DNA from: Nymphaea colorata | Lineage: Eukaryota > Streptophyta > Magnoliopsida > Nymphaeales > Nymphaeaceae | Assembly: GCF_008831285.2 (NCBI RefSeq) | Contig: NC_045147.1 | Span: 8,650,334-8,714,333, forward strand | Length of the DNA: 64,000 nt | Direction: 5' to 3' | Shown: in pieces, positions 22,234 through 35,045 of the stretch | Numbering within the stretch: the stretch's first letter is position 1 | How the letters are laid out: each line of letters opens with the position of its first letter | Notes under the pieces: generated by a model | Databases searched by the model: none | Told to the model about the DNA's origin: nothing | The model's input: only the letters and a program-made list of their open reading frames with translations | Position numbers and translations under genes: made by a program

Positions 22234-24265
22234 TGTTATCACCCAAAATTTTTTCAAAAAGTGTATTTTATTTTCACCCAAACGAAATTCTCAGTTATTT
22301 GGACTTAAGTTTTTTTAGACCTTAAGCCTAATTCTAGACCCAAAACAAATTCACGACTATTCGATCTAAAATGAATCTCTAAACTCATGTCCGAACCCAA
22401 ACATAAAATTCAAATTCAAAACCCAACTTTGGACGCGAGATTCAAATCCAAAATCCAACTCTCGGATCCAAATTAAATTCAAACCCAAGTTTAGATCCAA
22501 ATCCAGAATTTCAAACTCAAAATCCAAAACTGAGATCAAAACAACAAAACTTGTTGCTACGAGTGCCGCACGAGAATTTCCTTTGTTTTATGTTTCGTTC
22601 TCGCACCAATATGTGTTTTTGAGCTTAAACCACTCACTAGAACGCATCGGCAACCGATTAAACTCAATTCAGATCTAAAACGAGCTTGTAATCAGTCAAA
22701 ACAGAGTCGACCCCCCATTTGTGACAAAAACCATTTTTATACACATTTAGAAAAATGGTTTTATTCTTTTTTATTTTATAAACAGACCCCCTGGAGGCTG
22801 GGGGTGAAATCCACCCCTTATTGGTCCAAACACACAAGCCCCATTTTCAGCTAAAACCACAGGGCAGTTTTGGCCCAGTTGGGTGGGTATTAGTCCTGCC
22901 CACACCCCAAAGGGGTGTTTGCAAGGATAATGGCCAATCCCACTTAGTCAAAACCTATTTAAAAAACAAAAATTGAAAATCATTAAAAAATACTTGGAAT
23001 TTGCATGAAAATGTTGTTAAATTCAAAAAAATTTAAATTTGAGTTTTAGCTTCAAAATTCTTTATAAATTACCCCACAATCTCCTCTCTTGCGCATGAGC
23101 TAACCCTTCGAAAACCTCTAGTGCTTTCTCACTTGAAAATCTAGAGTTGTCCTTAGCTCTCTCTTTCCATTTCTCTCTTCTTCTCTTCATCTTCTTCTCC
23201 AACCTTGGGAGCAAACTTCTCCAAGTTCAAACTCTTCAAGGAAGCGTGAGAAGATTTGTTGAGGGAACACCTTCATCATCTTGGAGCTTCATCCGAGGGG
23301 ACCCTAGGATCATTCAAAGGAGGAGATTCATTCCTAATATCATCCATATTCAAGGTATGTAGTCCTCTTGTTTTATTTTTTTTTTTCATTTCCTCTTGCC
23401 TTCTCCCCATGGCCATGCAAGAAAGCTCTAAAGATTTCTTATCCAGAGTGGAGAGCTACTCTTGAATGCACCGAGAGTATGAGCAAGGCGAAACAAATTC
23501 TATTTCTTCATTTACTTTAAAAAATATGCTTGTTATATTGCTTTATTTATTGTTGAGATGGTGTTCATGTATGATATATTAATTTTCCTTAGTTAATGAG
23601 CAAATGGACGACCAGAATATGAGTGTTTGGTTTGAGATTTTTCTTCACTTTTACATTGATTTTGAGGTTGGGATTTGTCCAACCTATAAAAGCCCTTCAT
23701 GAACATGTATATGCTAAAATTCATCTTCATGTCATTCTCACGTTTAGTTTCTTTCTTAATCACCCGATTAAGGACCCAATGAGTGCTTTATTACGTTGCT
23801 TGATTTTCTTTCATACCAAATGGTAGGAGAAATATATTATCTTATAACAAACAAAATGCTTATGGTTTTATGTTCATATATGAAATATTTGGAACCATGT
23901 TTTTCAAAAGATTTTCGAAAGCAAGAACCCTCTTTAATGAAGCCATGGAGACTTAGCCTAGGCTCTCGCATAAGCCCAAGTTCCTCCCCGGCCTACATAA
24001 AAAGAATTGAAGTTGGATATTTTCAAGTTATTTCTTGATTTCAACTCTCATGAAGGCATATACGTATATACATGTTATATACATATATGTGTGTACAACT
24101 ATCTCACTTTGTCTTTCTCTCTCCATGATTCAACATATTCCTTTACAAATTTTCATATACATACGAATGAAGATATACATGTGTTCCGTTTTTCCTTTCT
24201 AGAATCTTTTGTTTCTCTCTTCCAATTAAATGTTTTATTTTAAATATATATACATGTGTTCTAAC
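22234..24265 (+). repeat. F-type LTR in plus orientation, truncated
   Basis: It starts TGTTATCACCC, the reverse complement of the end of the LTRs at 30,026, 33,303 and 37,486. It then runs through the same GATCCAAAT-rich U3, a TATA box (TTTATAAATTACCCC, 23,061-23,075) and the transcribed region with AGCTAACCCTT, CTTGGGAGCAAA and CAAGGTATGTAGTC. It ends near 24,265 at a TA tract, short of the LTR 3' end. No polypurine tract precedes it. It is more diverged than the minus-strand copies, hence older. Confidence 0.8.
23061..23075 (+). promoter_or_regulatory. LTR TATA box (plus-oriented F-type LTR)
   Basis: TTTATAAATTACCCC, aligned with CCCTATAAATACCCCC in the minus-strand F-type LTRs. Confidence 0.5.
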
Positions 24266-24284
24266 CATTCTAAAATAATTACAT

Positions 24285-26232
24285 AGTTTACAAGACAGAA
24301 TGCATGCAATGTAGCGATTTGTTTCCAATCTAGCTCTCTTATGTGAGTCATTCAATCAGTTTCTTAAAAAGGGTGCCAAGTTCGAATGGGGCCCACAATG
24401 TCTAGAATCCTTTGAACATATCATTCAATACTTTCTAAATCCTCCAATCATAAAGACACCAGTCTTGGGGCGCCCCTTGTCGTACATTTCTATTAATAAC
24501 TTTGTTTGTGGAGGATTCTTGACACAGTATGAAAAGCTTGCAAGATAGAATATGCGATGTATCAAGTCAACAAAAAATGTTGGAGAAAGCGATGTTTCTC
24601 CCTTATCTGGATGTGTTGGAAGTTGAGATATTATATGCTCTCATATGAAGTCAAAGTGATTTACAGACTAAATCCTTTCAAATATATCCTAGCACAGCTA
24701 TTTCTCATAGGAAGAATTGCCAAATGGCTGGTACTCCTCATGCAGTATGACTTGGAGAAAATTTCTCAAAAATCCATCAAGAGCAAGCATTATCAAATCT
24801 ACTAGTAGGTTTTTCATTGGCTGAAGAACTAAAAACTGATGATGACTTTCCATATGAACAGATTTTTCATTTTGAAATTACTAAACCATGGACGATGCTC
24901 TTTAACGGCTCCAAGAAAATGGCTGAAATAGGTATTGGGATTTTCCTACTCATGCCTAAAAAGAAGATGATCCCTCATCCTCTTAGGATGGAATTTCATA
25001 TGCACTCACGACAATGAATATGAAATGTTGATATATGGACTCGAAAAATTGCATGCTTATGGTGATTCTCTACTCATTGTAAGACACGTCAATCAAGAAT
25101 GGAAGACGAAGGATCCTAAATTTGCACTTTACCAAGAAGACACTCAAACCTTGGAGTAGTAATTCAAGGAATTCTAGTTCTTTCTTGTCAAGAGGGAATT
25201 TAACTAATTTGCAAACAGTCTAGCCAGCCTTGGATCCATTATCACTTTCAAGAAAGATGAACCATATAGAACTTTTGAGGTTGAAAGACTGACTCAACCA
25301 GCATGCCACCCTCTGAAACAAGTAAATAAAGTCGCTAAAACGAAACCTCTTAGTATTAGAACGTCAATGATTACTTGAAAAACAGGTGAATTCTTTCTAG
25401 ATATACTAAGAAAGAGCATAAAGCCATACAATGCATGTCAAGTAGGTATTTTATACTTACAAGAATATTATACAAGTGTGGTTTTATTCAGAATATTTAT
25501 GATGCCTTGACAAGAAAGAAGCTGAAGAAATGATCCAGGAACTACATGAAGAAATCTATGAAGGACATGTCGGATATCAAACTTTGGTCAAGTAGTTGAT
25601 TCTAGCATACTTCTATTGACCAACCATGAAACATAATTGTCACAAGTTCATTAAGAAATGTTTGAAATGTCAAATCCATGCAAATGTAATGCATGTTCTT
25701 GTGGCATATCTACATTTTGTTGTATCACCATAGCCCTTCTCAATGTGAATGTTTGATGTAATAGGCCCCATAATCCTCTTGTGCCAAATGGACACAAATA
25801 TTTTGTTGTTGCAATGGAATATTTCAACAAGTAGGTGGAGGCCATCACCCTAAGGTCTCTTTTATCCACAGGAACAATTTTTTGTAAGTTTGGTGTGACA
25901 CATGATATCGTATCTAATAATGAAACAAATTTCAAGAATGAAGTATGTGTGCTTCAAGTCCAAGATTAAACTTCATTTTTCGGCACCATACTATCTACAA
26001 GGAAACGGCCAACTAGTGGTAATGAACAAAATCCTGATCCAAATCATCGAAAGAACAAACAAAACTGGTCAAGGTTGGGATGAAAAATTACCTGATACAT
26101 TGTAAGCTTACAGCATTATAATCATAATTCCCACCAACACCACCCTAGTAGAACTGGTATATGGCAAGGATGTGGTACTGCCTTTACTTATGCATAAGTT
26201 AGCTTACAAGTTTGTATCTATTATTGAACTAC
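24285..26232 (+). pseudogene. Tat-like pol relic on the plus strand (RT end, RNase H, second RNase H, integrase)
   Basis: It runs parallel to the pol at 9,900-12,000 but on the opposite strand. 24,310-24,480 is the RT tether (RFVSNLALLCESFNQFL, KFEWGPQC). 24,610-24,780 is the RNase H tail (LRYYMLSYEVKVIY, GRIAKWLVLLMQYDLE). 24,895-25,290 is the archaeal-type RNase H (FNGSKKMAEIGIGIFL, YGDSLLIVRHVNQEW, ANSLASLGS). 25,530-26,100 is integrase (EGHVGYQTLVK, KKCLKCQIHA with its C-x2-C intact, HFSAPYYLQGNGQL). 26,140-26,232 matches the region after the core. Stops and frameshifts interrupt it every 50-100 codons, and the first half of RT is missing. Confidence 0.8.
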
Positions 26233-26235
26233 CCA

Positions 26236-27882
26236 TTCTTTTAAAATTGGGGTTTTGAAGAAAATTTTCAAGAGAAAGGGTCTGCCCATCAGTACGAGGT
26301 TCAACTATTCATGCTGCCTTTAACAAGGGTAATTGGACCAAGGACTAAGGATCATTTGGATCATGTACGAGTTATTAATGCAAATCCTATATGCTTATGC
26401 ATTGAAGTTTTGGATTCAAGAACCAAAGTGATTTGAACTTGTTTTAAAAATGAACTCCTTTGATTTGAAGATTGGAGGGTTTTCAGATTGATTTAAAAAC
26501 CTTTGTTTCCATTTGATTTGAAATCCACAATTCTTGGGGATTTTGAAGATTTGAAATTGAGTTCTTTGTTGTGAACTCAAGATGATTCATGAGTTGAAAT
26601 GGTGATCATCTTATGATAAAAATTGATTTTGAATTCTTCTTTTGTCAAATCGTGTGATTTGGTCAAAGACATTTAGAAACTTGTGATTTCGTTAGGTGAG
26701 CTCATTCTTTTGATGAAACATAGGTTCTAAATTGTTAGAAAACGTGTTGTTTTCTAAACATATTTTGGTCAAAATTATGAATGCATTGCTATGTTTTCAT
26801 TGGAAGTTAAGTGAAGTTTACAAATTCTTGTTGCAATATGACTTGGTCACTATTTGCAACTCAAATTTGAATCACTTAATTTCTCAAGAATATGCATGTG
26901 GTGCTACTGACTTTGGGTGAAAGTGAATACATGAAATAAGAAGGGAAACTACATGAGACATTCATCCTTCTTTCTCTCATAATCTCTCAAGATTCATTCA
27001 CATGAAACATTCATTCTTCACTCTTTCATAATTTCTCAAAGTCCATTCATTGTAATTACATGTCATATAATCTACATAAAAAGATTAATTTTAATTAAAA
27101 TGTATGACTTTTTGTAAATGTGCTTATTATATTCTTAAGCACATAAATTAGAGATACAGTCCATAAGCTGGAGACTTAACATAAAATTATCAAAATGATG
27201 AAAAATATACAAATAATGCCAAAATTAATTTTTGAAATATATGGGAGACATGGATGACATCTACATTTGTCTTAAAGTAGCTAAAAAAAAAGATCTTGTG
27301 TTGATTTAGATAGCTGAAAATTGTGGATATTGATTCTAATAGAGAGCTTATTTCTTAGATACAAACGATAAGTCTTTCAAACCTATTCAAATTTCAGATT
27401 TCATACCAATGGAATTGTCAACTTCTTTGGACAATTTTAGGATAGTTGGTCTCCATTTTGGAGAAATGAAAATGAAAATTTTCAGCATTTGAAGAGATTG
27501 ATTAGTCTCATGCAAATCTGAAAACTTATGAATGAGAACAACAATCCATAAAAAGTATTTTAAGATGCTGATTGGATAGGTTTAGATTTTTTTTTTATTG
27601 TTCATCAAAGCATTGCCGCTTTATGGCTGAAATTGGCATTTCAAATATGTAAACTTGACATTATTAAGCTAAATCCTACAAAGCATGGTCTGATTTCAGC
27701 AACTTGCATACACTTTGCGTATGGCTTGCTGAAAATAAAAGAAAACTTAAGATGAAATGAAATGATTTCATAGCTATGTACTAGAAAATCAACAAAATGG
27801 TCCTTTTTCTTAAAACCTGTTTGGAAACGTGTTTCAACCTGATTTTAAAAGAGAAAAATAATTTTTAAGAAGAGATTGCACA

Positions 27883-27981
<99 letters not shown>

Positions 27982-28009
27982 CATACTCTTCGAAATGAAA
28001 TTTAATCAA
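26236..28009 (-). repeat. Tat-type LTR segment, minus orientation (first part of a chimeric LTR)
   Basis: It aligns with 4,531-6,365 of the Tat 3' LTR: AGGGTAATTGGACCAAGGAC, the CCACAATTCTTG..GATTTTGAAGATT blocks, AAACGTGTTGTTTTCTAAAC and GAGATTGCACATG. It lacks the first about 45 bp. It ends just after a TA/TG microsatellite and ATGAAATTTAATC, where the sequence changes to F-type LTR. Its left neighbour is a pol relic of opposite orientation. Confidence 0.8.
27883..27979. repeat. compound (TG)n(TA)n(TG)n microsatellite
   Basis: About 97 bp of TG, TA and TG dinucleotides, at the place where the Tat LTR has only ATATATACATATATGT. It lies 30 bp from the Tat/F-type LTR switch. Confidence 0.95.
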
Positions 28010-30026
28010 GTAACTTAGAGCACTATCTTATCTTGCTTATGTTCTTTTAGAAATGTGTTTGTGGTCATTTGTGATGTTAATTGAATGTAGATGCATGAAT
28101 GCATTGATCCTACATTCTTCATTTCCTACCACAACATTCATCTAAAGACATTGCTACCAACAAATACATCTAAGATTTTTGTAATAAATATTTTTATGAG
28201 GAGAGAAAAATTTTTGAAAATGGAATGAAATTGTAGACCATCAAGCACGAATCCAATATTGGGTCATTACTTGATTTTTTTTTTAGTGAAGTTGCCAAAT
28301 AAGAAATTAAAATCTTAAATCATAAGAGAAAAATATTGAAAGAATGGAAAAGATGAAAGACTTTCAAAGAGAGAAATATAGAGAAAGAGGTCTTGAAAAT
28401 CACAAAATCAAATATTTAAAAGAAAGAGAGATACATATTCATATACATCTATATATATATATATATGTATATATATACGTATATGAAAGCTTGTAAAAAT
28501 GAGGTTTAAATCAAATAGAAAAGCGATGATTTTAGAAAGAGAGAGAGATTTTAAAATGGAATACATGTATAAATATTCATGTATACATATACAAGAGTTT
28601 GTAAAAAAATATGTTAAATCATAAAGAGAGAAAGATAAAGAAAAGAAAGACTTTCATGTGCACATTTATGTATACAACACATATATACGCATATGCCTTC
28701 ATGAGTATTAAAATCAAAAAATGACTTGAAAATATCCGACTTCAATTTTGATGTAGGTCGGAGGGAAACTTGGGCTCATGTAAGAACCTAAGTTAAGTCT
28801 CCAAAATTGCATTAAAGAGGGGATTTGCTTTTGAATTTTCTTTTGGAAAATATAATTTCAACCACAAGAAAATTTAGTTCTCTTATCGTTGGGTATGCAA
28901 GAAAACCAAACATTCATAAAATGAAGAATAATGTAAGGAAAAACTCATTAGGGTGCATAATAGAGTGATTAAGAAATAAACTAAGCGTGAAAAGGACATA
29001 AGGAATGCATATTAACATGTACAAATTTGTGAAGGGCTTTCTCGGGTTGGACAAGTCTCAAACTCAAAAATCAACACAAGAATGAAAAAATCTCAACCCA
29101 AGCACTCATTCTTACTGTGCATTTGCTTATTCATTAACGAAAAATTAGAACATCATGCATGAATATCATCTCAAACATAAGTGCTGGATAAAGTGACATA
29201 ACAAGTATATTTTTGGAAATAATTGAAGAAATGTCGTTTATTTCGCCTTACTCATACTCTCAGTGCACTCAAGATATAGCTCTCGATTCTGGATAGGAAA
29301 TCATTTGAGTTTTCTTGGATGACCATGTGGAGGTGGCAAGAGGAAATGAAAATAGATGGAAATAAGAGGATGACTACATACCTTGAATGTGAGTGATATT
29401 AGAAATAAGCCCTCTCTTTTGAATGATCTTGGAGTCGCCTGGATGAAACTCTAAGATGATGAACCCCCCAAGTGATCTCTTTTGTGCTCCTTTGAAGAAT
29501 TTGAACTTGACGAATGTTTGCTCCCAAGTTTGGAGAAGAAAAGAGAAATGAAAAGAGAGAGAGCTAAGGAAAATTTAGATTTTCAAGTAAAGAAGCATGA
29601 GAGATTCCCTAAGGGTTAGCTGATGTCCAAGATGGAAGAATGTGGGGGTATTTATAGGGTGTTTTGGAGCTAAAACTCAAAATTTGATTTTTTTTTAATT
29701 TGACAAGATTTTCATGCAAATTTCAAATCTTTCTAGATCCAAAATTCAAAATTTGAAATTCAAAATTTGAATTCAAAAGAGAAGAGTTTTGGAACCAAAA
29801 TTCAAAATTTGAATTCAAGAGGGAAGAGTTTTGGAATTCTCGATTTGGATCTAAACTTGGATTTTGGATCTGATAATTGGATTTTGGATTTGAATTTTGT
29901 GTTTGTGTTTCGACAATTGTTTAGAAATTGATTTTGGATCGAATAGTTGCAAATTTGTTTTGGATCTAAAATTTAAATCCAAATAATAAAATAGTAGTCT
30001 TTTTTGAAAAATTTGGGGTGATAACA
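28010..30026 (-). repeat. 3' LTR of the F-type element (F-type part)
   Basis: It matches 35,470-37,486 in order and ends GGGGTGATAACA. The first about 440 bp of the LTR (35,046-35,470) have no counterpart here. The TATA box CCCTATAAATACC is intact at 29,648-29,660. Confidence 0.85.
29648..29660 (-). promoter_or_regulatory. F-type LTR TATA box (3' LTR copy)
   Basis: Minus-strand CCCTATAAATACC, identical in the duplicated copy at about 32,942-32,954 and in the old LTR at 20,884-20,897. Confidence 0.6.
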
Positions 30027-30045
30027 GATGCCCTTCTTTGTTACT
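30027..30045 (-). other. polypurine tract of the F-type element
   Basis: Minus-strand GTAACAAAGAAGGGCATC immediately before LTR start TGTTATCACC. The duplicate copy at 33,304-33,321 reads AACAAAGAGGGGCATC. Compare AGCAAAGAGAGGCATT in the Tat element. Confidence 0.65.
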
Positions 30046-31575
30046 AAGCCGGCACTAGCCACACTTAGTGATGAAGATTAGCACCCCAAATTTTTCAAAC
30101 GAAACATTTTTGAAATGATGTTTCAGGCTTAACCCCTTACCTGAATGGGTTGTTTAACCTTATGTTGCAGGTTTAACCCTTTACCTGCACGGGTTTGCCA
30201 AAATTGAATTTAGATCTAACCCCCTTGAATTGGTTGCTTTGGTTTTCATTGCAGTTTTAACCACTTGCCTGTGTAGGTTGCTCTTTTTGTCCATAATTTC
30301 AAGGTTTACCCTTTTCCTGAATGGGTTGTCCGATAACAAGTGGCAATGTCAGGAAAGAACCCTCATCACTTCGAATACCTTTGTTGAAGCAGGGAATGAC
30401 ACCCTATTGCTCCTACATTGGTTGTGACAAGAAGACATCTTATCACCTCGAGTGCCTTATGGTGAAGTTTTTTTTTCACCAATGGTTGCATTTTGAACTT
30501 GCTTAATAAAATTCCTTAAACTAGTGCTTGGGTTGAGCTTGCTTTGAAAAGCCTTTGGCCAAACGGCCAAGTTGCGATTGCTTCATAAGTTTCCCTTGTC
30601 TACTGACATGGTTGAGTTAACTTTGGAATGCCTCGAACCTAAAGGCCGGATCACATTTGATCAAATTTTTTAGCTTAACACCTGAGTTGATTTGATTGAA
30701 ATATGACCATTTTCTTGATGGACAATGATGATTGTGGAAGAAAAATATATGTTGTAAAAGCAATTTAGAAAATGCCTCAAAATGTTCAAAAAAAAAAAGC
30801 CCCAGTGTTAGCCATTGTCACGACTAATAAGAGATAAGATATGATTTGAAACATAATGTGTCATGTGCTGGGTAAAAGATAGATGGTTGATTTCTTTAAT
30901 TGAGATTGAGGTGAAGAAAATATTGAAAAAGGCCCCAATAAATACAAGGCGTGGACAAAATTTTATAAAGAGAATCGATATATTTTCTCTAGTAGGAGAA
31001 TGAGGGTGAAAGGTAATATTATGTGTATGAACTGTGGTATAAAAGAATTTTTGATATGTCTTAAATGACAAGCGATTAGGACAAAACTTGTAGGAAAGAA
31101 ATTCATTGTAGAAATATGATCGGTAAATAGTGATTTTCATATCAAGATATTAAGTTAATAATATAGAAAAATAGAGAAAATTATGAGCAACATATCACTT
31201 GTGAATCTTAACTTTGAAAGGGTTAGACCTCCAATAGAGTACAATAAATACATGATGTTTGATTCATATAGATCCAATAAGTTAAAATCACATGTCTGAT
31301 GATTGAAAATGGAGTATACTTGAGTAAAGCAAAGATTGATATTCAATTTGGAATAAATGATTACTCAATAAAATCATGAAAGTAATAAAATAAGGAGAAA
31401 GATATACTATGGGTGTTGAGGACAAAAAAAATTATGCATTACCTGAGTCAAGCAAAGTTGGTAATTGAGCCAATAGATGACTATCATGTTCAAGAATAGG
31501 AGGTTAGACAAATAAATAAATGAGGGATTAACAAGGTGTGATAAATGTAGATTTTGAAAAAGAATGGACTTGCCA

Positions 31576-34201
31576 GGGTCATTACTTGATTTTTTTTCTT
31601 AGTGAAGTCGCCAAATAAGAAATTAAAATCTTAAATTATAAGAGAAAAATATTGAAAGAATGGAAAAGATGAAAGACTTTCATAGAGAGAAATATAGAGA
31701 AAGAGATCTTGAAAATCACAAAATCAAATATTTAAAAGAAAGAGAGATACATATTCATATATATATATATATATATGAAAGCTTGTGAAAATGAGGTTTA
31801 AATCAAATAGAAAAGCGATGATTTTAGAAAGAGAGAGAGATTTTAAAATGGAATACATGTATATATATTCATGTATACATATACAAGAGTTTGTAAAAAA
31901 ATATGTTAAATCATAAAGAGAGAAAGATAAAGAAAGACTTTCATGTGCACATTTATGTATACAACACGTATATACGCATATGACTTCATGAGTATTAAAA
32001 TCAAGAAATGACTTGAAAATATCCGACTTCAATTTTGATGTAGGTCGGTGGGAAACTTGGGCTCATGCAAGAACCTAAGTTAAGTCTCCAAAATTGCATT
32101 AAAGAGGGGATTTGCTTTTGATTTTTTTTGGAAAATATAATTTCAACCACAAGAAAATTTAGTTCTCTCATCATTGGGTATGGAAGAAAACCAAACATTC
32201 ATAAAATGAAGAACAACGTAAGGAAACACTCATTAGGGTTCATAATAGAGTGATTAAGAAATAAACTAAGCGTGAAAAGGACATAAAGAATGCATATTAA
32301 CATGTACAAATTCGTGAAGGGCTTTCTCGGGTTGGACAAGTCCCAACCTCAAAAATCAACACAAGAATGAAAAATTCTCAACCCAAGCACTCATTCTTAC
32401 CGTGCATTTGCTTATTCATTAACGAAAAATTAGAACATCATGCATGAACATCATCTCAAACATAAGTGCTGGATAAAGCGACATAACAAGTATATTTTTG
32501 GAAATAATTGAAGAAATGTCATTTATTTTGCCTTACTCATACTCTCAATGCACTCAATGCACTCAAGATATAGCTCTCGATTCTGGATAGGAAATCATTT
32601 GAGTTTTCTTGGATGACCATGCGGAGGTGGCAAGAGGAAATGAAAATACATAGAAATAAGAGGATGACTACATACCTTGAATGTGAGTGATATTAGAAAT
32701 AAGCCCTCTCTTTTGAATGATCTTGGAGTCGCCTTGGATGAAACTCTAAGATGATGAACCCCCCAAGCGATCTCTTTTGTGCTCCTTTGAAGAATTTGAA
32801 CTTGATGAATGTTTGCTCCCAAGTTTGGAGAAGAAAGGAAAAATGAAAAGAGAGAGAGCTAAGGAAAATTTAGATTTTCAAGTAAAGAAGCATGAGAGAT
32901 TCCCCAAGGGTTAGCTCATGTCCAAGAAGGAAGAATGTGGGGGTATTTATAGGGTGTTTTGGAGCTAAAACTCAAAATTTGATTTTTTTTTTTAATTTGA
33001 CAAGATTTTCATGCAAATTTCAAATCTTTCTAGATCTAAAATTCAAAATTTGAGATTCAAAATTTGAATTCAAAAGAGAAGAGTTTTGGAACCAAAATTC
33101 AAAATTTGAATTCAAGAGGGAAGAGTTTTGGAATTCTCGATTTGGATCTAAACTTGGATTTTGGATTTGAATTTTGTGTTTGTGTTTCGACAATGGTTTA
33201 GAAATTGATTTTGGATCGAATAGTTGCAAATTTGTTTTGGGTCTAAAATTTAAATTCAAATAATAAAATAGTAGTCTTTTTTGAAAAATTTGGGGTGATA
33301 ACAGATGCCCCTCTTTGTTACTAAGCCGGCACTAGCCACACTTAGTGATGAAGATAAGCACCCCAAATTTTTCAAACGAAACATTTTTGAAATGATGTTT
33401 CAGGCTTAACCCCTTACCTGAATGGGTTGTTTAACCTTATGTTGCAGGTTTAACCCTTTACCTGCACGGGTTTGCCAAAATTGAATTTAGATCTAACCCC
33501 CTTGAATGGGTTGCTTTGGCTTCCATTGCAGTTTTAACCACTTGCCTGTGTGGGTTGCTCTTTTTGTCCATAATTTCAAGGTTTACCCTTTTCCTGAATG
33601 GGTTGCCCGATAACAAGTGGCAATGTCAGGAAAGAACCCTCATCACTTCGAATACCTTTGTTGAAGCTAGGAATTTTTGATATGTCTTAAATGACAAGCG
33701 ATTAGGACAAAACTTGTAGGAAAGAAATTCATTGTAGAAATATGATCGGTAAATAGTGATTTTCATATCAAGATATTAAGTTAATAATATAGAAAAATAG
33801 AGAAAATTATGAGCAACATATCACTTGTGAATCTTAACTTTGAAAGGGTTAGACCTCCAATAGAGTACAATAAATACATGATGTTTGATTCATATAGATC
33901 CAATAAGTTAAAATCACATGTCTGATGATTGAAAATGGAGTATACTTGAGTAAAGCAAAGATTGATATTCAATTTGGAATAAATGATTACTCAATAAAAT
34001 CATGAAAGTAATAAAATAAGGAGAAAGATATACTATGGGTGTTGAGGACAAAAAAAATTATGCATTACCTGAGTCAAGCAAAGTTGGTAATTGAGCCAAT
34101 AGATGACTATCATGTTCAAGAATAGGAGGTTAGACAAATAAATAAATGAGGGACTAACAAGGTGTGATAAATGTTGATTTTGAAAAAGAATGGACTTGCC
34201 A
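31576..34201. repeat. tandem duplication, unit 2 (2.6 kb, with internal deletion)
   Basis: It repeats unit 1 in the same orientation. The last about 530 bp (33,671-34,200 versus 31,045-31,574) differ at only a couple of bases that I can see, including a shared 63-codon open frame on the minus strand. The junction at 33,666-33,675 (GCTAGGAATTTTTGA) joins sequence from 30,393 to 31,045 across a shared GAAT. Confidence 0.85.
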
Positions 34202-35021
34202 GATGAGAGAATTTGAAAAATCCATGTCACTTAGGTAGTAGGGTTAAAACATGATTTTATGACGTGGTCATTTTGAAGATTATATAAAGATGATCAAGGA
34301 AGACATTGATTTAAATGAGGAAGATAGATTGTAAAATTACTAAATTGATCAAAGAATGCATGGAAGACACACATATATAATGATAAACATCCAGCACTTT
34401 CTAAACTCACATTTATCATGCATATATTTGAAGAAGGATCATAGGACCCTAATTGAGTTTGGTTCGATCAATAGCCAAGAGGCTTAGTACGAGCATCGAC
34501 TCCTTCATTAGGCAACTAAAGATAAGGTTTATGCACTTCTTCTTGGACACTCGTCGATATACCACAAGTTACCACTCATGGTACTAACAATGAGGCTTTT
34601 CCACCCAAGGTGTGGTCTAGTTGTAAGGCTTAGTCTTGTACTATTGTCTAAGACCAAACTCAGCAACATTATGACCGGAACAAATAGGCATTGGAAGTTT
34701 TTGAAATATGAGCAAGCATGCAAAATCAGTTGTCTCTAATGCAATGTTTCCTAAGATGATGATTAAAATATGTAGAAGTGAAAACATTGTCTTCAATCAA
34801 AACTTAAATTGATGAGGGTTATATTTGATCTTACATCTATGTGAACAAGATTGATCCTCCTCAATTAGTCTTATGTGCAAGAGAACAAATATAATCATCA
34901 AGCAATGTAATGAAATGTCGATGGGGTCAAGGCCAAAGAAAGGAACATGCTTTACCATTAGCAGTATATGAGATGTTCAAGTTTGTGGAAATGCATCAAT
35001 TATAATCATAGTTAAAGGATG
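34202..35021 (-). other. 5' leader of the F-type element
   Basis: No coding frame recognised. About 34,550-34,680 aligns with 16,020-16,160 in the Tat leader. A conserved leader is where packaging and primer-annealing signals would be expected, but no specific signal is identified. Confidence 0.5.
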
Positions 35022-35045
35022 ATGGGTCCCATCACGATCGCCATC
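35022..35045 (-). other. primer binding site candidate (F-type element)
   Basis: Minus strand after the LTR end ATGCGAACA: GA, then TGGCGATCGTGATGGGACC. It matches the Tat element site at both ends (TGGC...GGGACC). The tRNA is not assigned. Confidence 0.55.

Larger units (their letters stand above)
28261..31575. repeat. tandem duplication, unit 1 (3.3 kb)
   Basis: It runs from GGGTCATTACTTG inside the 3' LTR, through the LTR end and polypurine tract, to GAATGGACTTGCCAG in the internal region. Unit 2 begins immediately with the same GGGTCATTACTTG. Unit 1 contains about 650 bp (30,394-31,044) that unit 2 lacks. Confidence 0.85.

Noticed and set aside
27883-27979. Telomere- or centromere-like array
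   Set aside because: Simple TG/TA dinucleotide repeats only; no TTTAGGG units or long satellite arrays in the window.
31155-31346. 63-codon minus-strand frame duplicated exactly at 33,781-33,972
   Set aside because: The identity is explained by the DNA tandem duplication, not by selection; no domain recognised.
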